Positions 16,859 through 24,681 of a DNA stretch of 64,000 bases are shown here, in pieces. The stretch's first letter is position 1. Each line of letters starts with the position of its first letter. The stretch comes from Actinomycetes bacterium (GTDB lineage: Bacteria > Actinomycetota > Acidimicrobiia > Acidimicrobiales > Acidimicrobilacustridaceae). Position numbers and translations under genes: made by a program. The stretch is from assembly GCA_029782145.1 (NCBI GenBank), contig JAKOVH010000016.1:620001-684000 (forward strand), written 5' to 3'. The notes under the pieces are model-generated. The model searched no databases, was not told the DNA's origin, and worked only from the letters and a program-made list of their open reading frames with translations.

Positions 16859-17377
16859 TCAGAACGGCAGCTCGGGGTCGACGTGGGTGATGTCGATGGG
16901 TGCGTCCGGCAACCGGCCGGCGACGAGGTCGGGGAGGAACTCCCGCAGCCGGCGGGGGAGGACGGCGTCGTCGCAGCCCAGCAGGTCGTCGAGCCCCCAC
17001 CACCGGTTGGCGCCGAAGGCCATGGCCTCGAAGGCCTCCAGACCGCCCGGGCGCAACGTCGTGAGGTCGATTCGGTCGGTCCAGGCCACGTGGACGTGCT
17101 CGTGCTGGTCGAACCGCCAGCCGGCGAAGGTGAACCGGGCGTGCTGGGTCCACACGCACGGGCCGATCTCGGCGTCGCGGATGCCGGTCTCCTCGTACAG
17201 CTCCCGGCGGGCGGCCTCCGAGCTCGACTCCCCGGGCTCCATGCCGCCGCCGGGGATCTCCCACCACTGGCCCTTGGAGGCGTCGGCGGGGTCGCGCGCC
17301 TGCAGCAGCAGGACGTGGCCGTGCTGGTCCAACACCACGACCCGCGCCGCGGTGCGCCGCAGCACCCAGTCGCTCAT
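16859..17377 (-). CDS. NUDIX hydrolase
   Basis: 172 aa. The NUDIX box GGGMEPGESSSEAARRELYE continuing to ETGI fits G-x5-E-x7-REUxEExGU, the magnesium-binding site that cleaves nucleoside diphosphate-X bonds. The N-terminal TAARVVVLDQHGHVLLLQARDP and the GQWWEIPGGG lead-in are typical of MutT-like housekeeping members. The ATG overlaps the TGA of the DUF2332 gene (ATGA), and GGGGAGGAG precedes it, so it is translated in tandem with that gene. Confidence 0.9.
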   Translation of the reverse strand: MSDWVLRRTAARVVVLDQHGHVLLLQARDPADASKGQWWEIPGGGMEPGESSSEAARRELYEETGIRDAEIGPCVWTQHARFTFAGWRFDQHEHVHVAWTDRIDLTTLRPGGLEAFEAMAFGANRWWGLDDLLGCDDAVLPRRLREFLPDLVAGRLPDAPIDITHVDPELPF

Positions 17378-18603
17378 CGCCGCTCCTCCCCGGCCGTCGG
17401 CGATGCCGTCCAGGCCATCCAGCGCACGTGGGGATGGCAGAGGGCCAACACGTCGTCGGTCACCTGGCCGGCGCGCCAGCACCGGGCGCCGAGGACCGTC
17501 GGGGTGCCTTCGCCCCCGGCGCCGCCGGCGTCGCCGGTGACCGCCTCGACGGGCGCCTCGGGGACCCAGGGCGTGATCCGTGGCTCCTCGGCGGTCACGA
17601 GCACCAGGTCGCGGGTGGCGCCGAGCTCGTCGAGGGCGCCGACCAGCGCGGCGCGGCCGTCGCCGCCCAGGTAGGCCAGCGCCCAGGTGGCGATCACGAC
17701 CGGCAGCACGCCGTCGGGGAGCCCGGCGACGAGGGGCGCCAGGTCGGTGACGGCATCTCCGGTGACGAGGCGCGGGGGATTCCGTCTGGCCACCTCGAGG
17801 GCGGCCGCCAGCCGTTCGGGCCGGTCGGGCACCCCGGGCCACACGCACGCCCGCAGCCACCGGCACGCCTCGTCGTCGGTCACGTCCACCGGTGCCACGT
17901 CGAGCCCGACGCGAGCGGCGATCGGGGCGGGGAGGTGGTCGAGGGGCGGGTCGGCGGGCCCGCGCAGCTCGCAGGCCAGGCGCACGGGCGATGCCGGATC
18001 ACCGGCCGTGGCGGTGACCTGCCCGCCGCGGCGGTAGGTCACGGCGTACCGGTCGAGCAGGAGGTTGAGCCCGGCGCTCGGTCCCACCTCGACCAGCGCC
18101 AGCGGGCGGTCGTCGGCGGCGGCCCCACCGTCGGCCCGCACCCACGACAGGGCTGGCAGCAGGGCGGCGCTGCGGCCGACCTCGTTGGTCTGGATCGTGC
18201 GGGTGCGCATGCGCCGCAGGACCGCCGGGGCCTGCCCGTGGAGCAGCCGGCGGAACGCCGGCCAGGGGTCGGCCGCGGACCGCCCGTCGTAGATCGTGGC
18301 GAGGTCGCCGCCAGGGTCGGCGAGCACGAGGTCGTGGACCGCAGCGAGCGCCAGCACCGGGGTGCGCCCCACAGGGGCGGCGTCGAGCAGCAGCGCGAGC
18401 GACGCCTCGTCGTCGGCGATGGCGCGAGCGATGCGGTCGTAGATCGGGCAGTACCCGGCGAAGTCGTCGTCGGCCAGCGTGCGGAACCGCGCCGCCAGGG
18501 CGCTGGTGTCGGCCCGGGCCGAGGGCGGGGCTGGCACCCGGGCGACGGCGCGGCCGGCAACGGGCTCTCGGGCCGAGACCTCGGTGCCGGTCGGGTCGCT
18601 CAC
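17374..18603 (-). CDS. DUF2332-family protein
   Basis: 409 aa. The DUF2332 pattern is clear: FRTLADDDFAGYCPIYDRIA near the N-terminus, then LLLDAAPVGRTPVLALAAVHDLVL, RTIQTNEVGRSAALLPAL, and VEVGPSAGLNLLLDRYAVTY, resembling a Rossmann-type SAM-binding glycine loop (EVGPSAGLN). The biochemical role is not known; a methyltransferase-like fold is my inference. GTG start with TAGCCT 8 nt upstream. It is the first gene of a probable minus-strand operon with NUDIX, DUF983 and the unknown membrane protein. Confidence 0.85.
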   Translation of the reverse strand: MSDPTGTEVSAREPVAGRAVARVPAPPSARADTSALAARFRTLADDDFAGYCPIYDRIARAIADDEASLALLLDAAPVGRTPVLALAAVHDLVLADPGGDLATIYDGRSAADPWPAFRRLLHGQAPAVLRRMRTRTIQTNEVGRSAALLPALSWVRADGGAAADDRPLALVEVGPSAGLNLLLDRYAVTYRRGGQVTATAGDPASPVRLACELRGPADPPLDHLPAPIAARVGLDVAPVDVTDDEACRWLRACVWPGVPDRPERLAAALEVARRNPPRLVTGDAVTDLAPLVAGLPDGVLPVVIATWALAYLGGDGRAALVGALDELGATRDLVLVTAEEPRITPWVPEAPVEAVTGDAGGAGGEGTPTVLGARCWRAGQVTDDVLALCHPHVRWMAWTASPTAGEERR

Positions 18604-18611
18604 GACGCCCC

Positions 18612-18617
18612 AGGCTA
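18612..18617 (-). promoter_or_regulatory. -10 hexamer of DUF2332 gene
   Basis: TAGCCT on the minus strand, 8 nt before GTG 18603. Confidence 0.45.
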
Positions 18618-18652
18618 CCGTCGACGGGCTCGCCGGATCCCGCTGCACCTTG

Positions 18653-18658
18653 CACAAT
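18653..18658 (+). promoter_or_regulatory. -10-like hexamer of second DUF983 gene
   Basis: CACAAT, 6 nt before GTG 18665; it differs from TANNNT in the first base. It was used to choose among three in-frame GTG codons (18662, 18665, 18671). Confidence 0.35.
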
Positions 18659-18664
18659 GGGGTG

Positions 18665-19114
18665 GTGCCGGTGCCCACCTCGACCCTGCTGCGCCGCGGC
18701 GCCATGCGGCGCTGCCCGGTCTGCGGCCAGGGGCGGCTGTTCCGGGCGTGGGTCCGGATGGCCCCGCGCTGCCCGAGGTGCGGGCTGGTGTTCGGCCGGG
18801 TGCCCGGCCAGTGGCTGGGTTCGTGGTTCATCAACATCTGCGTGGCCCAGACCGCGGTGGTGCTGGTGCTGCTGCTGGGCGTGAGCTTCACGTGGCCGGA
18901 CCCGCCGATGCTGGCCGTGTCGGTCGGGGCCGCGGTGGCGGCGGTGGCGGTCCCGTTCGCCTTCTTCCCCTGGTCGCGCACCCTGTGGCTCGCCATCGAC
19001 CTGGCCATGCGGCCGCTCGACTTCCACGACGGCGTCGCACCGGGCTTCGAGCTCGAAGCGGACCTCGATCAGCTGCGCCGGGACTCCGACGGCGGCCACG
19101 GGCGGGCTGCCTGA
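18665..19114 (+). CDS. Second DUF983 membrane protein with zinc ribbon
   Basis: About 149 aa, paralogue of the protein at 16360-16848: RRCPVCGQGRLFRAW ... RCPRCGLVFGRVPGQW, two helices (about 57-78 and 80-105), WPDPPM between them, and LAIDLAMRPL near the end. It is divergent from the DUF2332 gene, with only 61 bp between the starts. Of the possible GTG starts, 18665 best fits the upstream CACAAT. Function unknown. Confidence 0.88.
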   Translation: MPVPTSTLLRRGAMRRCPVCGQGRLFRAWVRMAPRCPRCGLVFGRVPGQWLGSWFINICVAQTAVVLVLLLGVSFTWPDPPMLAVSVGAAVAAVAVPFAFFPWSRTLWLAIDLAMRPLDFHDGVAPGFELEADLDQLRRDSDGGHGRAA

Positions 19115-19185
19115 GCGACCGAGGGGTCCGGCGGGCCCGCAGCAGTCGGGCGAGCGGTGGGGCGGACCGCCGCGCTCGACCGCGC

Positions 19186-19833
19186 TCAGCCCGGCGAGGG
19201 GCCCGCTTGGCCGCTCGGTGGCGCCGCCGTGCCCACCACGACGGTGAACACCGCCCGCTGGGCCGGGGCCGGCTCCTGGTCGGTCGATCCGATGCGTTCG
19301 TAGCGCACGGTGACCGTGGTGGTGCCCTCGGCCCGCCCGGCGAAGGAGATGACCTGGACGAGCGGGCCCGGCGCGGTGGTCGCGGTGGGCGCCTCGGTCG
19401 AGGTGGTCGGCACCTCGGTGGTGGTCGTCGAGCGGCTGGCTCCGGCGAGGGTCGTGGTGGTCGGCGCAGCCTCGGGTGGCGCCGTCGTGGTGCTGGTGGC
19501 CTGCGTCGCCTGCTCGAGCGCCGCCGGGTCGTCGCGGAACTCCGAGCCGAGCGGCAGCAGGTACCGCGTGTCGACCGGCTGCACCACCCACCGCCAGCCG
19601 TGGGCCGGATCGGCCGGCAGCACGATGGCGAAGCGACGGCCGACGGGCACGGTGACCGGCACCGCCGGGTTGCTGTGCGCCGTGAACGGCAGAGCCGGCT
19701 CGACGGCGGTGACCGTGGTGGTCGAGTCGGCCGCGGGGCTCTCGTCGCCGCTGCACGCCACCAGCGCGATCGCGCCGGCGCCGACCACCGCGAGGGCGGC
19801 GAGGGCGCGGCGGGACGGAGGCGGGGCGACCAT
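19186..19833 (-). CDS. Lipoprotein with chagasin (inhibitor I42)-like domain
   Basis: 215 aa. A signal peptide with lipobox ALVACSG places it on the outer face of the cell membrane as a lipoprotein. The domain opens with NPAVPVTVPVGRRFAIVLPA, has DPAHGWRWVV where chagasins carry the NPTTGY-W loop, and ends with VISFAGRAEGTTTVTVRYER, matching the chagasin terminal strand pattern. A Thr/Ala/Pro-rich insert (~110-155) interrupts the domain. The I42 family inhibits papain-like cysteine proteases; with the key loop altered, inhibition is plausible but unproven. TACGCT lies 8 nt before the ATG and there is no Shine-Dalgarno. Confidence 0.72.
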   Translation of the reverse strand: MVAPPPSRRALAALAVVGAGAIALVACSGDESPAADSTTTVTAVEPALPFTAHSNPAVPVTVPVGRRFAIVLPADPAHGWRWVVQPVDTRYLLPLGSEFRDDPAALEQATQATSTTTAPPEAAPTTTTLAGASRSTTTTEVPTTSTEAPTATTAPGPLVQVISFAGRAEGTTTVTVRYERIGSTDQEPAPAQRAVFTVVVGTAAPPSGQAGPSPG

Positions 19834-19841
19834 CGGCGCCG

Positions 19842-19847
19842 AGCGTA
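19842..19847 (-). promoter_or_regulatory. -10 hexamer of chagasin-like lipoprotein gene
   Basis: TACGCT on the minus strand, 8 nt before ATG 19833. Confidence 0.45.
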
Positions 19848-19929
19848 ACGGGCACCGATCGCGGCCCGTGCCGCGCCCGGCACGGCTCGCGGCGCCGCGT
19901 TCGGCTCCTGGCGCGCCACACTGGTCGGC

Positions 19930-20337
19930 GTGCGAGGCACAGGCTTCCGTCTCCGGCTCTCCGCCGTCGGCCGGCTGATCAGGACCGCGGTGCTCGTCGT
20001 CGGCCTCTTGTTGTTCGTCCCGGGGGCGCTGACCGGCGACCTCGACGTCTGGTGGCGGCTGGTCTCGGCGGTGGGCGCCCTGTCGACCATCGCCGGGCTG
20101 CGGATCCTGTGGGGCTCGGTCGTCGTGGTCAGGCCCAAGGGGCTGCGCATCCAGAGGAACTGGCCGTTCCGGCGCGACGTCCCCTGGTACCGCATCCTCG
20201 CCATCGACGTGGTGCCCGGGTTCTGGCACCTCGAGGTCGAGCTGAACTCCGGCGAGCGCCTCACGTTGCCCGCGGTCGACGACCTCGAGCGGCTCTACCA
20301 GCTCATGGAGCACCACCGCCAGGCGCTCGACGCCTGA
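19930..20337 (+). CDS. Small membrane protein with bacterial PH-like domain
   Basis: 135 aa. Two hydrophobic helices (LIRTAVLVVGLLLFVPGAL and a shorter LVSAVGALSTIAGLRILWG) precede a small beta-rich part: GSVVVVRPKGLRIQRNWPFRRDV, PWYRILAIDVV, WHLEVELNSGERLTLPAV. This is the bPH6-type layout of short actinobacterial membrane proteins, whose role is unknown. GTG start with a CACACT hexamer 7 nt upstream. It is followed 51 bp later by the sigma factor gene. Confidence 0.75.
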   Translation: MRGTGFRLRLSAVGRLIRTAVLVVGLLLFVPGALTGDLDVWWRLVSAVGALSTIAGLRILWGSVVVVRPKGLRIQRNWPFRRDVPWYRILAIDVVPGFWHLEVELNSGERLTLPAVDDLERLYQLMEHHRQALDA

Positions 20338-20375
20338 GCCCGGCCTTCGCCCGGGAGCCGGCGGCCCGGTCGGGG

Positions 20376-20381
20376 TACGGT
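20376..20381 (+). promoter_or_regulatory. -10 hexamer of ECF sigma factor gene
   Basis: TACGGT, 7 nt before GTG 20389, the same hexamer as at 4357-4362. No -35 consensus seen. Confidence 0.45.
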
Positions 20382-20388
20382 TCGGTGG

Positions 20389-20943
20389 GTGAGGGCGGAG
20401 GAGTTCCCCGGCGTCCTGCGCGCAGCGCAGTCCGGTGACAACGACGCCCTCGGCCGGCTCTACACCGACGTCGCTCCACGGGTGCTCGGCTACCTGCGCA
20501 GCCAGGGCGTCGCCGACCACGAGGACGTGGCCGCCGAGGTGTTCGTGTCGATGGTGCGCAACCTCGCTCGCTTCTCGGGCGACGAGGACGCCTTCCGGGG
20601 GTGGGTCTTCACCATCGCCCACCGCCGCCTGGTCGACGAGCGGCGCCGCCGCGGCCGCCGGGCCGAGGAGCCGGTCGACCTGGCGAGGTTGAGCGAGCTG
20701 GACAGCGGGGGCACCTCCAGCGAGGTCGAGGCGCTGCAACGGCTGCGCACGACCGGCCTGCTGGCCGCGATCGAGGCGCTGACCCCCGACCAGCGCGCCG
20801 TGCTGTACCTGAGGGCGGTGGCCGACCTGAGCGTGCCCGACATCGCGCGCGCCGTGGGCAAGCCGGAGACGGCCGTGAAGGCCCTGCTGCGGCGCGCCTC
20901 GGCGTCGCTGGGGCGGCGCATGGCCGAGGCAGAGGGGGCATGA
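20389..20943 (+). CDS. ECF-type RNA polymerase sigma factor
   Basis: 184 aa. Region 2: AAQSGDNDALGRLYTDVAPR, DHEDVAAEVFVSMVRNLARF and FRGWVFTIAHRRLVDERRR (core binding and -10 recognition). Region 4: EALTPDQRAVLYLRAVADLS followed by the VPDIARAVGKPETAVKALL helix-turn-helix for -35 recognition. No C-terminal extension. It should direct polymerase to a small stress or envelope regulon. The stop overlaps the start of the next gene (ATGA), so that product is the obvious candidate regulator. Confidence 0.92.
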   Translation: MRAEEFPGVLRAAQSGDNDALGRLYTDVAPRVLGYLRSQGVADHEDVAAEVFVSMVRNLARFSGDEDAFRGWVFTIAHRRLVDERRRRGRRAEEPVDLARLSELDSGGTSSEVEALQRLRTTGLLAAIEALTPDQRAVLYLRAVADLSVPDIARAVGKPETAVKALLRRASASLGRRMAEAEGA

Positions 20944-22118
20944 TGGAGCCACGACGCGGCGGTGACCGCTCACCGCGAGGATTCCGGCCCTGGGTGGTAT
21001 CGGTGGCGCCTCGACGAGCGATGGAACCTGACATGGGCGAGCAAGGCTCCGGCGCGGCCGTCGACGGCATCGACGGCCCCGACCGCATCGACGAGGAGCT
21101 CGGGCTCACCGAGCTCCAGGGCGCGTTCGCCGACCTGCGCACCGTGCTCGTGCGGCCCGCGGCCCCCGAGGTCGCGCTCGTGCACCTCGCCCGCATGGAG
21201 CAGGCGGCCGCCGAGGTGGCGCCGTCCGTGGTGGCGGCGCCGGCCCCGGTCGCCCACCTCCCCGTCCGCCGGTCGTGGCGGCGGCGGGTGGCGGTCGCCG
21301 TGGCCGCCCTGGGCGCGACGGCGGTCGGCACCGGCGGGCTGGGCTTCGCCGGAGCGCTGCCGGGCCCGGTGCAAGACGTCGTGGCCACCATCACCGAGCC
21401 CCTCGGGATCAGCATCCCCCACGCCACCCCGCCCGTCACCGTCCCCGCCCCCGCGTCGCCGGTCGACACCGAACCGCTGGGCCGCCCGGGCCGCACGGGC
21501 GGCGCCGGGGTCCCCGGCTCGGTGGGGCCGTCGGGCCCGTCCGACGAGCAGCCGACCGATCAGCCCGGCAGCGTGGCGCCCGCTCCGCAGGCCACGCCGC
21601 CCGGCGCCGAGGGCTCCAACCCCGACCCGGCCGCGAAGAAGCCGGCGCCGTCGGCCTCGACGCCCAGCACCTCGGGCTCCAAGCCCAGCTCGACCTCGAG
21701 TGGAGGTGCAGGGTCGACCACGCCGAGCCCCGGAACCACGCAGGGCTCCTCGAGTGGCAGCGGCACCGGCTCGACCGGCACGCCGGGCCAGACCGGTGGC
21801 ACCGTGCCGAGCACCGGCACAGGCGGCACGGGCTCCAGCGGCAGCGGCACCTCGGGCACCGTCCCCGGCACGGGCACGTCCACCCCGTCGAGCGCCACCG
21901 GCTCGGCGGCCGGAGCCACCGGCTCGGCAGCCGGCCCGGTGACGGCCGTCCCAGCCAGCGCCGACGGATCGACGACGACGGCCCCGGCGGCGGGTCCGCT
22001 CGAGGTGGCCGCTGCCGCGCCGACGACGACGTCGGCCGGCACCGCCGGGGCCGTCGCCACCACACCGGCGGTGGCGGCCGCCCCCGCTCCGGCCGGCGCC
22101 TCGCTCACGCCAGTCTGA
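20940..22118 (+). CDS. Ser/Thr/Gly-rich membrane protein, putative regulator of the ECF sigma factor
   Basis: 392 aa, family not recognised. The N-terminal ~115 residues are cytoplasmic-type with a helix around ELGLTELQGAFADLRTVLVR and an LVHLARMEQAAAE segment, one membrane helix near 118-142 (VAVAVAALGATAVGTGGLGF), then ~240 residues almost wholly of Ser, Thr, Gly, Pro and Ala with no cysteine. The H-x3-C-x2-C zinc anti-sigma motif is absent. Its position suggests an anti-sigma or sensor, with the low-complexity part spanning the wall; that is inference. Start by ATGA overlap; an in-frame ATG follows directly. Its 3' end overlaps the convergent amidohydrolase by 14 bp. Confidence 0.7.
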   Translation: MMEPRRGGDRSPRGFRPWVVSVAPRRAMEPDMGEQGSGAAVDGIDGPDRIDEELGLTELQGAFADLRTVLVRPAAPEVALVHLARMEQAAAEVAPSVVAAPAPVAHLPVRRSWRRRVAVAVAALGATAVGTGGLGFAGALPGPVQDVVATITEPLGISIPHATPPVTVPAPASPVDTEPLGRPGRTGGAGVPGSVGPSGPSDEQPTDQPGSVAPAPQATPPGAEGSNPDPAAKKPAPSASTPSTSGSKPSSTSSGGAGSTTPSPGTTQGSSSGSGTGSTGTPGQTGGTVPSTGTGGTGSSGSGTSGTVPGTGTSTPSSATGSAAGATGSAAGPVTAVPASADGSTTTAPAAGPLEVAAAAPTTTSAGTAGAVATTPAVAAAPAPAGASLTPV

Positions 22119-22965
22119 GCACCCGGCGGGCGTTCTCCCGCAGGAACTTGGGCCAGACGTCGTCCTTCAACGGCACGTCGGGTAGCTCGGCGAAGATGCG
22201 GTCGTAGCTGAGCCCGGCCGGGAAGTAGCCGGCGTACATGACCTTGTCGGCGCCGCGGCTGTTGGCGTAGTCGAGGATGACCTTGTCGTAGTGCTTCGGG
22301 GCGAAGGCCGAGGTCGAGTAGTAGAGGTTCGGCCACTTGAGCATCAGCTTCATGGCCAGCTCGGTCCAGGGCTGGGCGCCGTGGCGCATCACGAAGGTGA
22401 GCTCGGGGAAGTCGTACATGACCTCGTCGATGAGCTCGACGTGCTGGGGTGCGAACGGGATGCGGGGCCCGGGGATGCCGACGCACACGAAGATCGGCAG
22501 GTCGAGCTCCACGCACAGCGCGTAGAACGGGTACATCTTCTTGTCGTTCAGCGGCACCTTGAAGCCGGCGGGGAAGGTGCTCAGGGCGTTGAGCCCGTAC
22601 TGCTCGTGCAGGCCGCGGATCTTCTCGATGCCGGGCATCACGTCGTTCGGGTCGAACTCGTAGCACGTCAGGAACCGGTCGGGATGCTGCTGCACGGCCC
22701 GCACGCAGTCCTCGCGGTCGGGGTTGAACCCCAGCATCGCCCTCTCGATGTGGTGGCGGTCGAGCTGGTCGACGAGCAGCGCCACCGGGTCGACGCTGTC
22801 GTCGAGGTCGGCCGGCACGTCCTTGAACATGTACTGCGCCGGCATCTTGTAGTCCTGGCTCTCCTCCTTCAGGTGCGGGGCCAGGAACTTGTAGACCTCC
22901 TTGCGGTTGCGGCTGGGCATGCCGACGAAGGTCTCGATGATGCCGATGTCGGTCGGGAAGGCCAT
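22105..22965 (-). CDS. Amidohydrolase-2 family protein
   Basis: 286 aa TIM-barrel hydrolase/decarboxylase of the amidohydrolase-related (ACMS decarboxylase-like) group. Seen: an N-terminal DIGIIETFVGMP in place of the usual HxH, GFNPDREDCVRAVQQHPDRF, PIFVCVGIPGPRIPFAP, FPELTFVMRHGAQPW with the conserved His, and DKVMYAGYFPAG where active enzymes have a metal-binding Asp. The missing HxH metal site makes classical hydrolase chemistry doubtful. Such genes accompany CoA and LLM enzymes in actinobacterial degradation clusters. Start at the ATG preceded by GGAG; the longer frame is Pro/Ala-rich and was rejected. Confidence 0.78.
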   Translation of the reverse strand: MAFPTDIGIIETFVGMPSRNRKEVYKFLAPHLKEESQDYKMPAQYMFKDVPADLDDSVDPVALLVDQLDRHHIERAMLGFNPDREDCVRAVQQHPDRFLTCYEFDPNDVMPGIEKIRGLHEQYGLNALSTFPAGFKVPLNDKKMYPFYALCVELDLPIFVCVGIPGPRIPFAPQHVELIDEVMYDFPELTFVMRHGAQPWTELAMKLMLKWPNLYYSTSAFAPKHYDKVILDYANSRGADKVMYAGYFPAGLSYDRIFAELPDVPLKDDVWPKFLRENARRVLRLA

Positions 22966-23032
22966 CTCCGTCGCACCTCTCTGCTCGCGTGGCGGCGCGG
23001 CATCGTAGGGCACCGCCACTGGCCCGGACGCG

Positions 23033-23067
23033 GCGATGCCCGCCCGGAGGGGAGGGGCGGGCATCGC
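23033..23067 (-). terminator. 13-bp hairpin downstream of the 78-aa gene
   Basis: GCGATGCCCGCCC and its exact complement flank a 9-nt loop, about 80 bp past the stop at 23149. A second, imperfect hairpin (CACGAACCGGG/CCCGGTCGTG) follows at 23072-23104. The gap 22966-23148 shows nothing else. Confidence 0.5.
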
Positions 23068-23148
23068 AGGGACACGAACCGGGCAGGGGGAACCCGGTCG
23101 TGCAGGGTGATCGGTGGCCGGGCTGTCGGCGCCGATCCCGGGGGACGG

Positions 23149-23385
23149 TCAGGCGGCGAAGTGCAGCTCCGAGTCGGGGACGCCGGCCTGGAGCTCGAGC
23201 ACCCACGCCTCCATCTCCAGCTCGCTCGCCCGGCGGCGATACGACGTGGCGAGCACGCGGTCGAGGCCCCGAGCCTGACGCCGCAGCCGCTCGGCCCGGT
23301 GCCGCAGGTGCTCGGCCTCGGCGACCTTCGCACGGTCGACGGCGGTGCTGGACCCGGTGGTGGTGGTGGTGGTGGCGGTGGACAT
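23149..23385 (-). CDS. Unknown small basic helical protein, 78 aa
   Basis: I do not recognise it. It begins MSTATTTTTTGSS, the six threonines being encoded by a (GGT)6 run at 23356-23373 on the plus strand, and continues as one long amphipathic helix of Arg/Ala/Leu/Glu (AEHLRHRAERLRRQARGLD) followed by ELEMEAWVLELQAGV. Likely a coiled-coil dimer. The ATG at 23385 was chosen for the upstream GGGAGGG and removal of a 12-residue extension. The upstream gap is the least GC-rich stretch of the window. The function is unknown. Confidence 0.6.
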   Translation of the reverse strand: MSTATTTTTTGSSTAVDRAKVAEAEHLRHRAERLRRQARGLDRVLATSYRRRASELEMEAWVLELQAGVPDSELHFAA

Positions 23386-23584
23386 CGGTCGTTTCCCTCC
23401 CTGGACGTTCGAGTGCATCAACCGCCTGGGGGGTCGATGTCATCCCGGTGCGGTGAAGACATCGGCCGCAGCCGTGCCATTCCTGAGCATCTGAACGTTG
23501 CGATCACGCGAAATCCGTCAAATGGCGACCACGGAAACGCGCACAATGGAGCAAACGACCGCGCTGCGTAGCCGGCTGAGCTTT
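23386..23584. other. 199-bp gap of lower GC content
   Basis: It holds the upstream region of the 78-aa gene. The part 23500-23560 has runs such as CGCGAAATCCGTCAAATGG and is clearly less GC-rich than anything around it. On the minus strand a TTGACG (-35-like) lies at about 23516-23521 without a clear -10. No open frame with a binding site is visible. Confidence 0.35.
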
Positions 23585-24613
23585 TCAGGACGCGGAGGGT
23601 GCCGCTCCCGAGGCGGGAGGGCGCTCGTAGTTGCGTCCGTAGCGGCGCCGGAACAGCAGGTGCGCCGCCACCCCCGCCGGCAACGGCAGCCAGTACGACA
23701 CCACGCGGTAGGCCAGCGTGGCGAGCAGGGCGTCAGGCGAGGGCACGCCGGCCAGCACCAGCATGGCGGTGAGGCCGGCCTCGACGAAGCCGAGGCCTCC
23801 CGGCGTGATGGGGATCATGCCCAGCACGGCCGCCGCGCCGTAGGCCAGCAGCACCACGCTGAGCCGTGGCTTCACGCCCACCGCCATCAAGGCGGCGACG
23901 AGGGCGAAGTAGTCGAGCAGCCAGTTTCCCACGGCTGCGGCCAGCGCCTTCTCCCAGCGGGCACCGAGCCCGTCGACCATGAGGTCGCGCTGGCGGACGA
24001 GCCCGGCGGCGGTGGGACCGCCCGAGCGGTGCAGGCGTCGCATGACCGGCCGGGCGACGCGCTCGATGGCTCGGCCGAGCAGCGCGATGGGCTTGTCGAA
24101 GCGCACGAGGGTGAAGCCCACGGCGAAGAGCACCACGAACAGCGCCGCGCCACCCCACGCCACCCGGTCGAGGCCGCGGGGCACGGGCGCGCCGAGGATC
24201 GACAGCACCAGCGCCACCATCGGCAGCATGAACAGCACGCCGTTGGAGATGATGGCCGTGGCGGTGAGGGCAGCCCCGGCCGAGCCCTTCTCGACGCCGG
24301 ACACCGACATCATGCGCCAGCCGGTGGCCGCCCCCACCGCTGCGCCCCCGGGGACGGTCTTGGAGACGGCGTTGGAGACCAGCTGGGCGGTGCCCGCCAC
24401 GAACCACGACACCTGCGGCAGCGCCACACGGGTGAGGGCCCACATCGAGACGTAGGAGCCGGCCTCGAGCACCAACATGACGGCGAACCACACCACGCTG
24501 AGGCTGCGCAGGCGGGGCACGGCGCCCCACACGTCGAGCAGCTGCGGCAGCAGCCCGTAGAGGGCGACGGCGGCGATCCCGAGCACGAGGACGCGTCCGA
24601 CGATGCGCAGCAC
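23585..24613 (-). CDS. Lysylphosphatidylglycerol synthetase-type transmembrane protein (YbhN/flippase domain)
   Basis: About 342 aa with some eight membrane helices. The DUF/LPG-synthase TM signature is present: SWFVAGTAQLVSNAVSKTVP followed by GGAAVGAATGWRMM, ATAIISNGVLFMLP, AAVLGMIPITPGGLGFVEAG near the C-terminus, and LAYRVVSYWLPL. MprF-like flippases and the YbhN group share this membrane domain; no aminoacyl-transfer domain follows, so only a lipid-transport role is likely. The start is uncertain: no ATG/GTG lies near the stop of the upstream gene, and GTG 24613 is the first reasonable codon, with GGGGAG 12 nt upstream. Confidence 0.8.
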   Translation of the reverse strand: MLRIVGRVLVLGIAAVALYGLLPQLLDVWGAVPRLRSLSVVWFAVMLVLEAGSYVSMWALTRVALPQVSWFVAGTAQLVSNAVSKTVPGGAAVGAATGWRMMSVSGVEKGSAGAALTATAIISNGVLFMLPMVALVLSILGAPVPRGLDRVAWGGAALFVVLFAVGFTLVRFDKPIALLGRAIERVARPVMRRLHRSGGPTAAGLVRQRDLMVDGLGARWEKALAAAVGNWLLDYFALVAALMAVGVKPRLSVVLLAYGAAAVLGMIPITPGGLGFVEAGLTAMLVLAGVPSPDALLATLAYRVVSYWLPLPAGVAAHLLFRRRYGRNYERPPASGAAPSAS

Positions 24614-24681
24614 CGACGGGGTCCGGCTCCCCGGCGCGACCTGCGGGTCGAGCGGGAGCGGCCCGGGATCGCCGGCGGGGC

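Noticed and set aside
19115-19185. Terminator between the second DUF983 gene and the chagasin-like gene
   Set aside because: Only scattered short GC-rich inverted repeats; no stem longer than about 5 bp.
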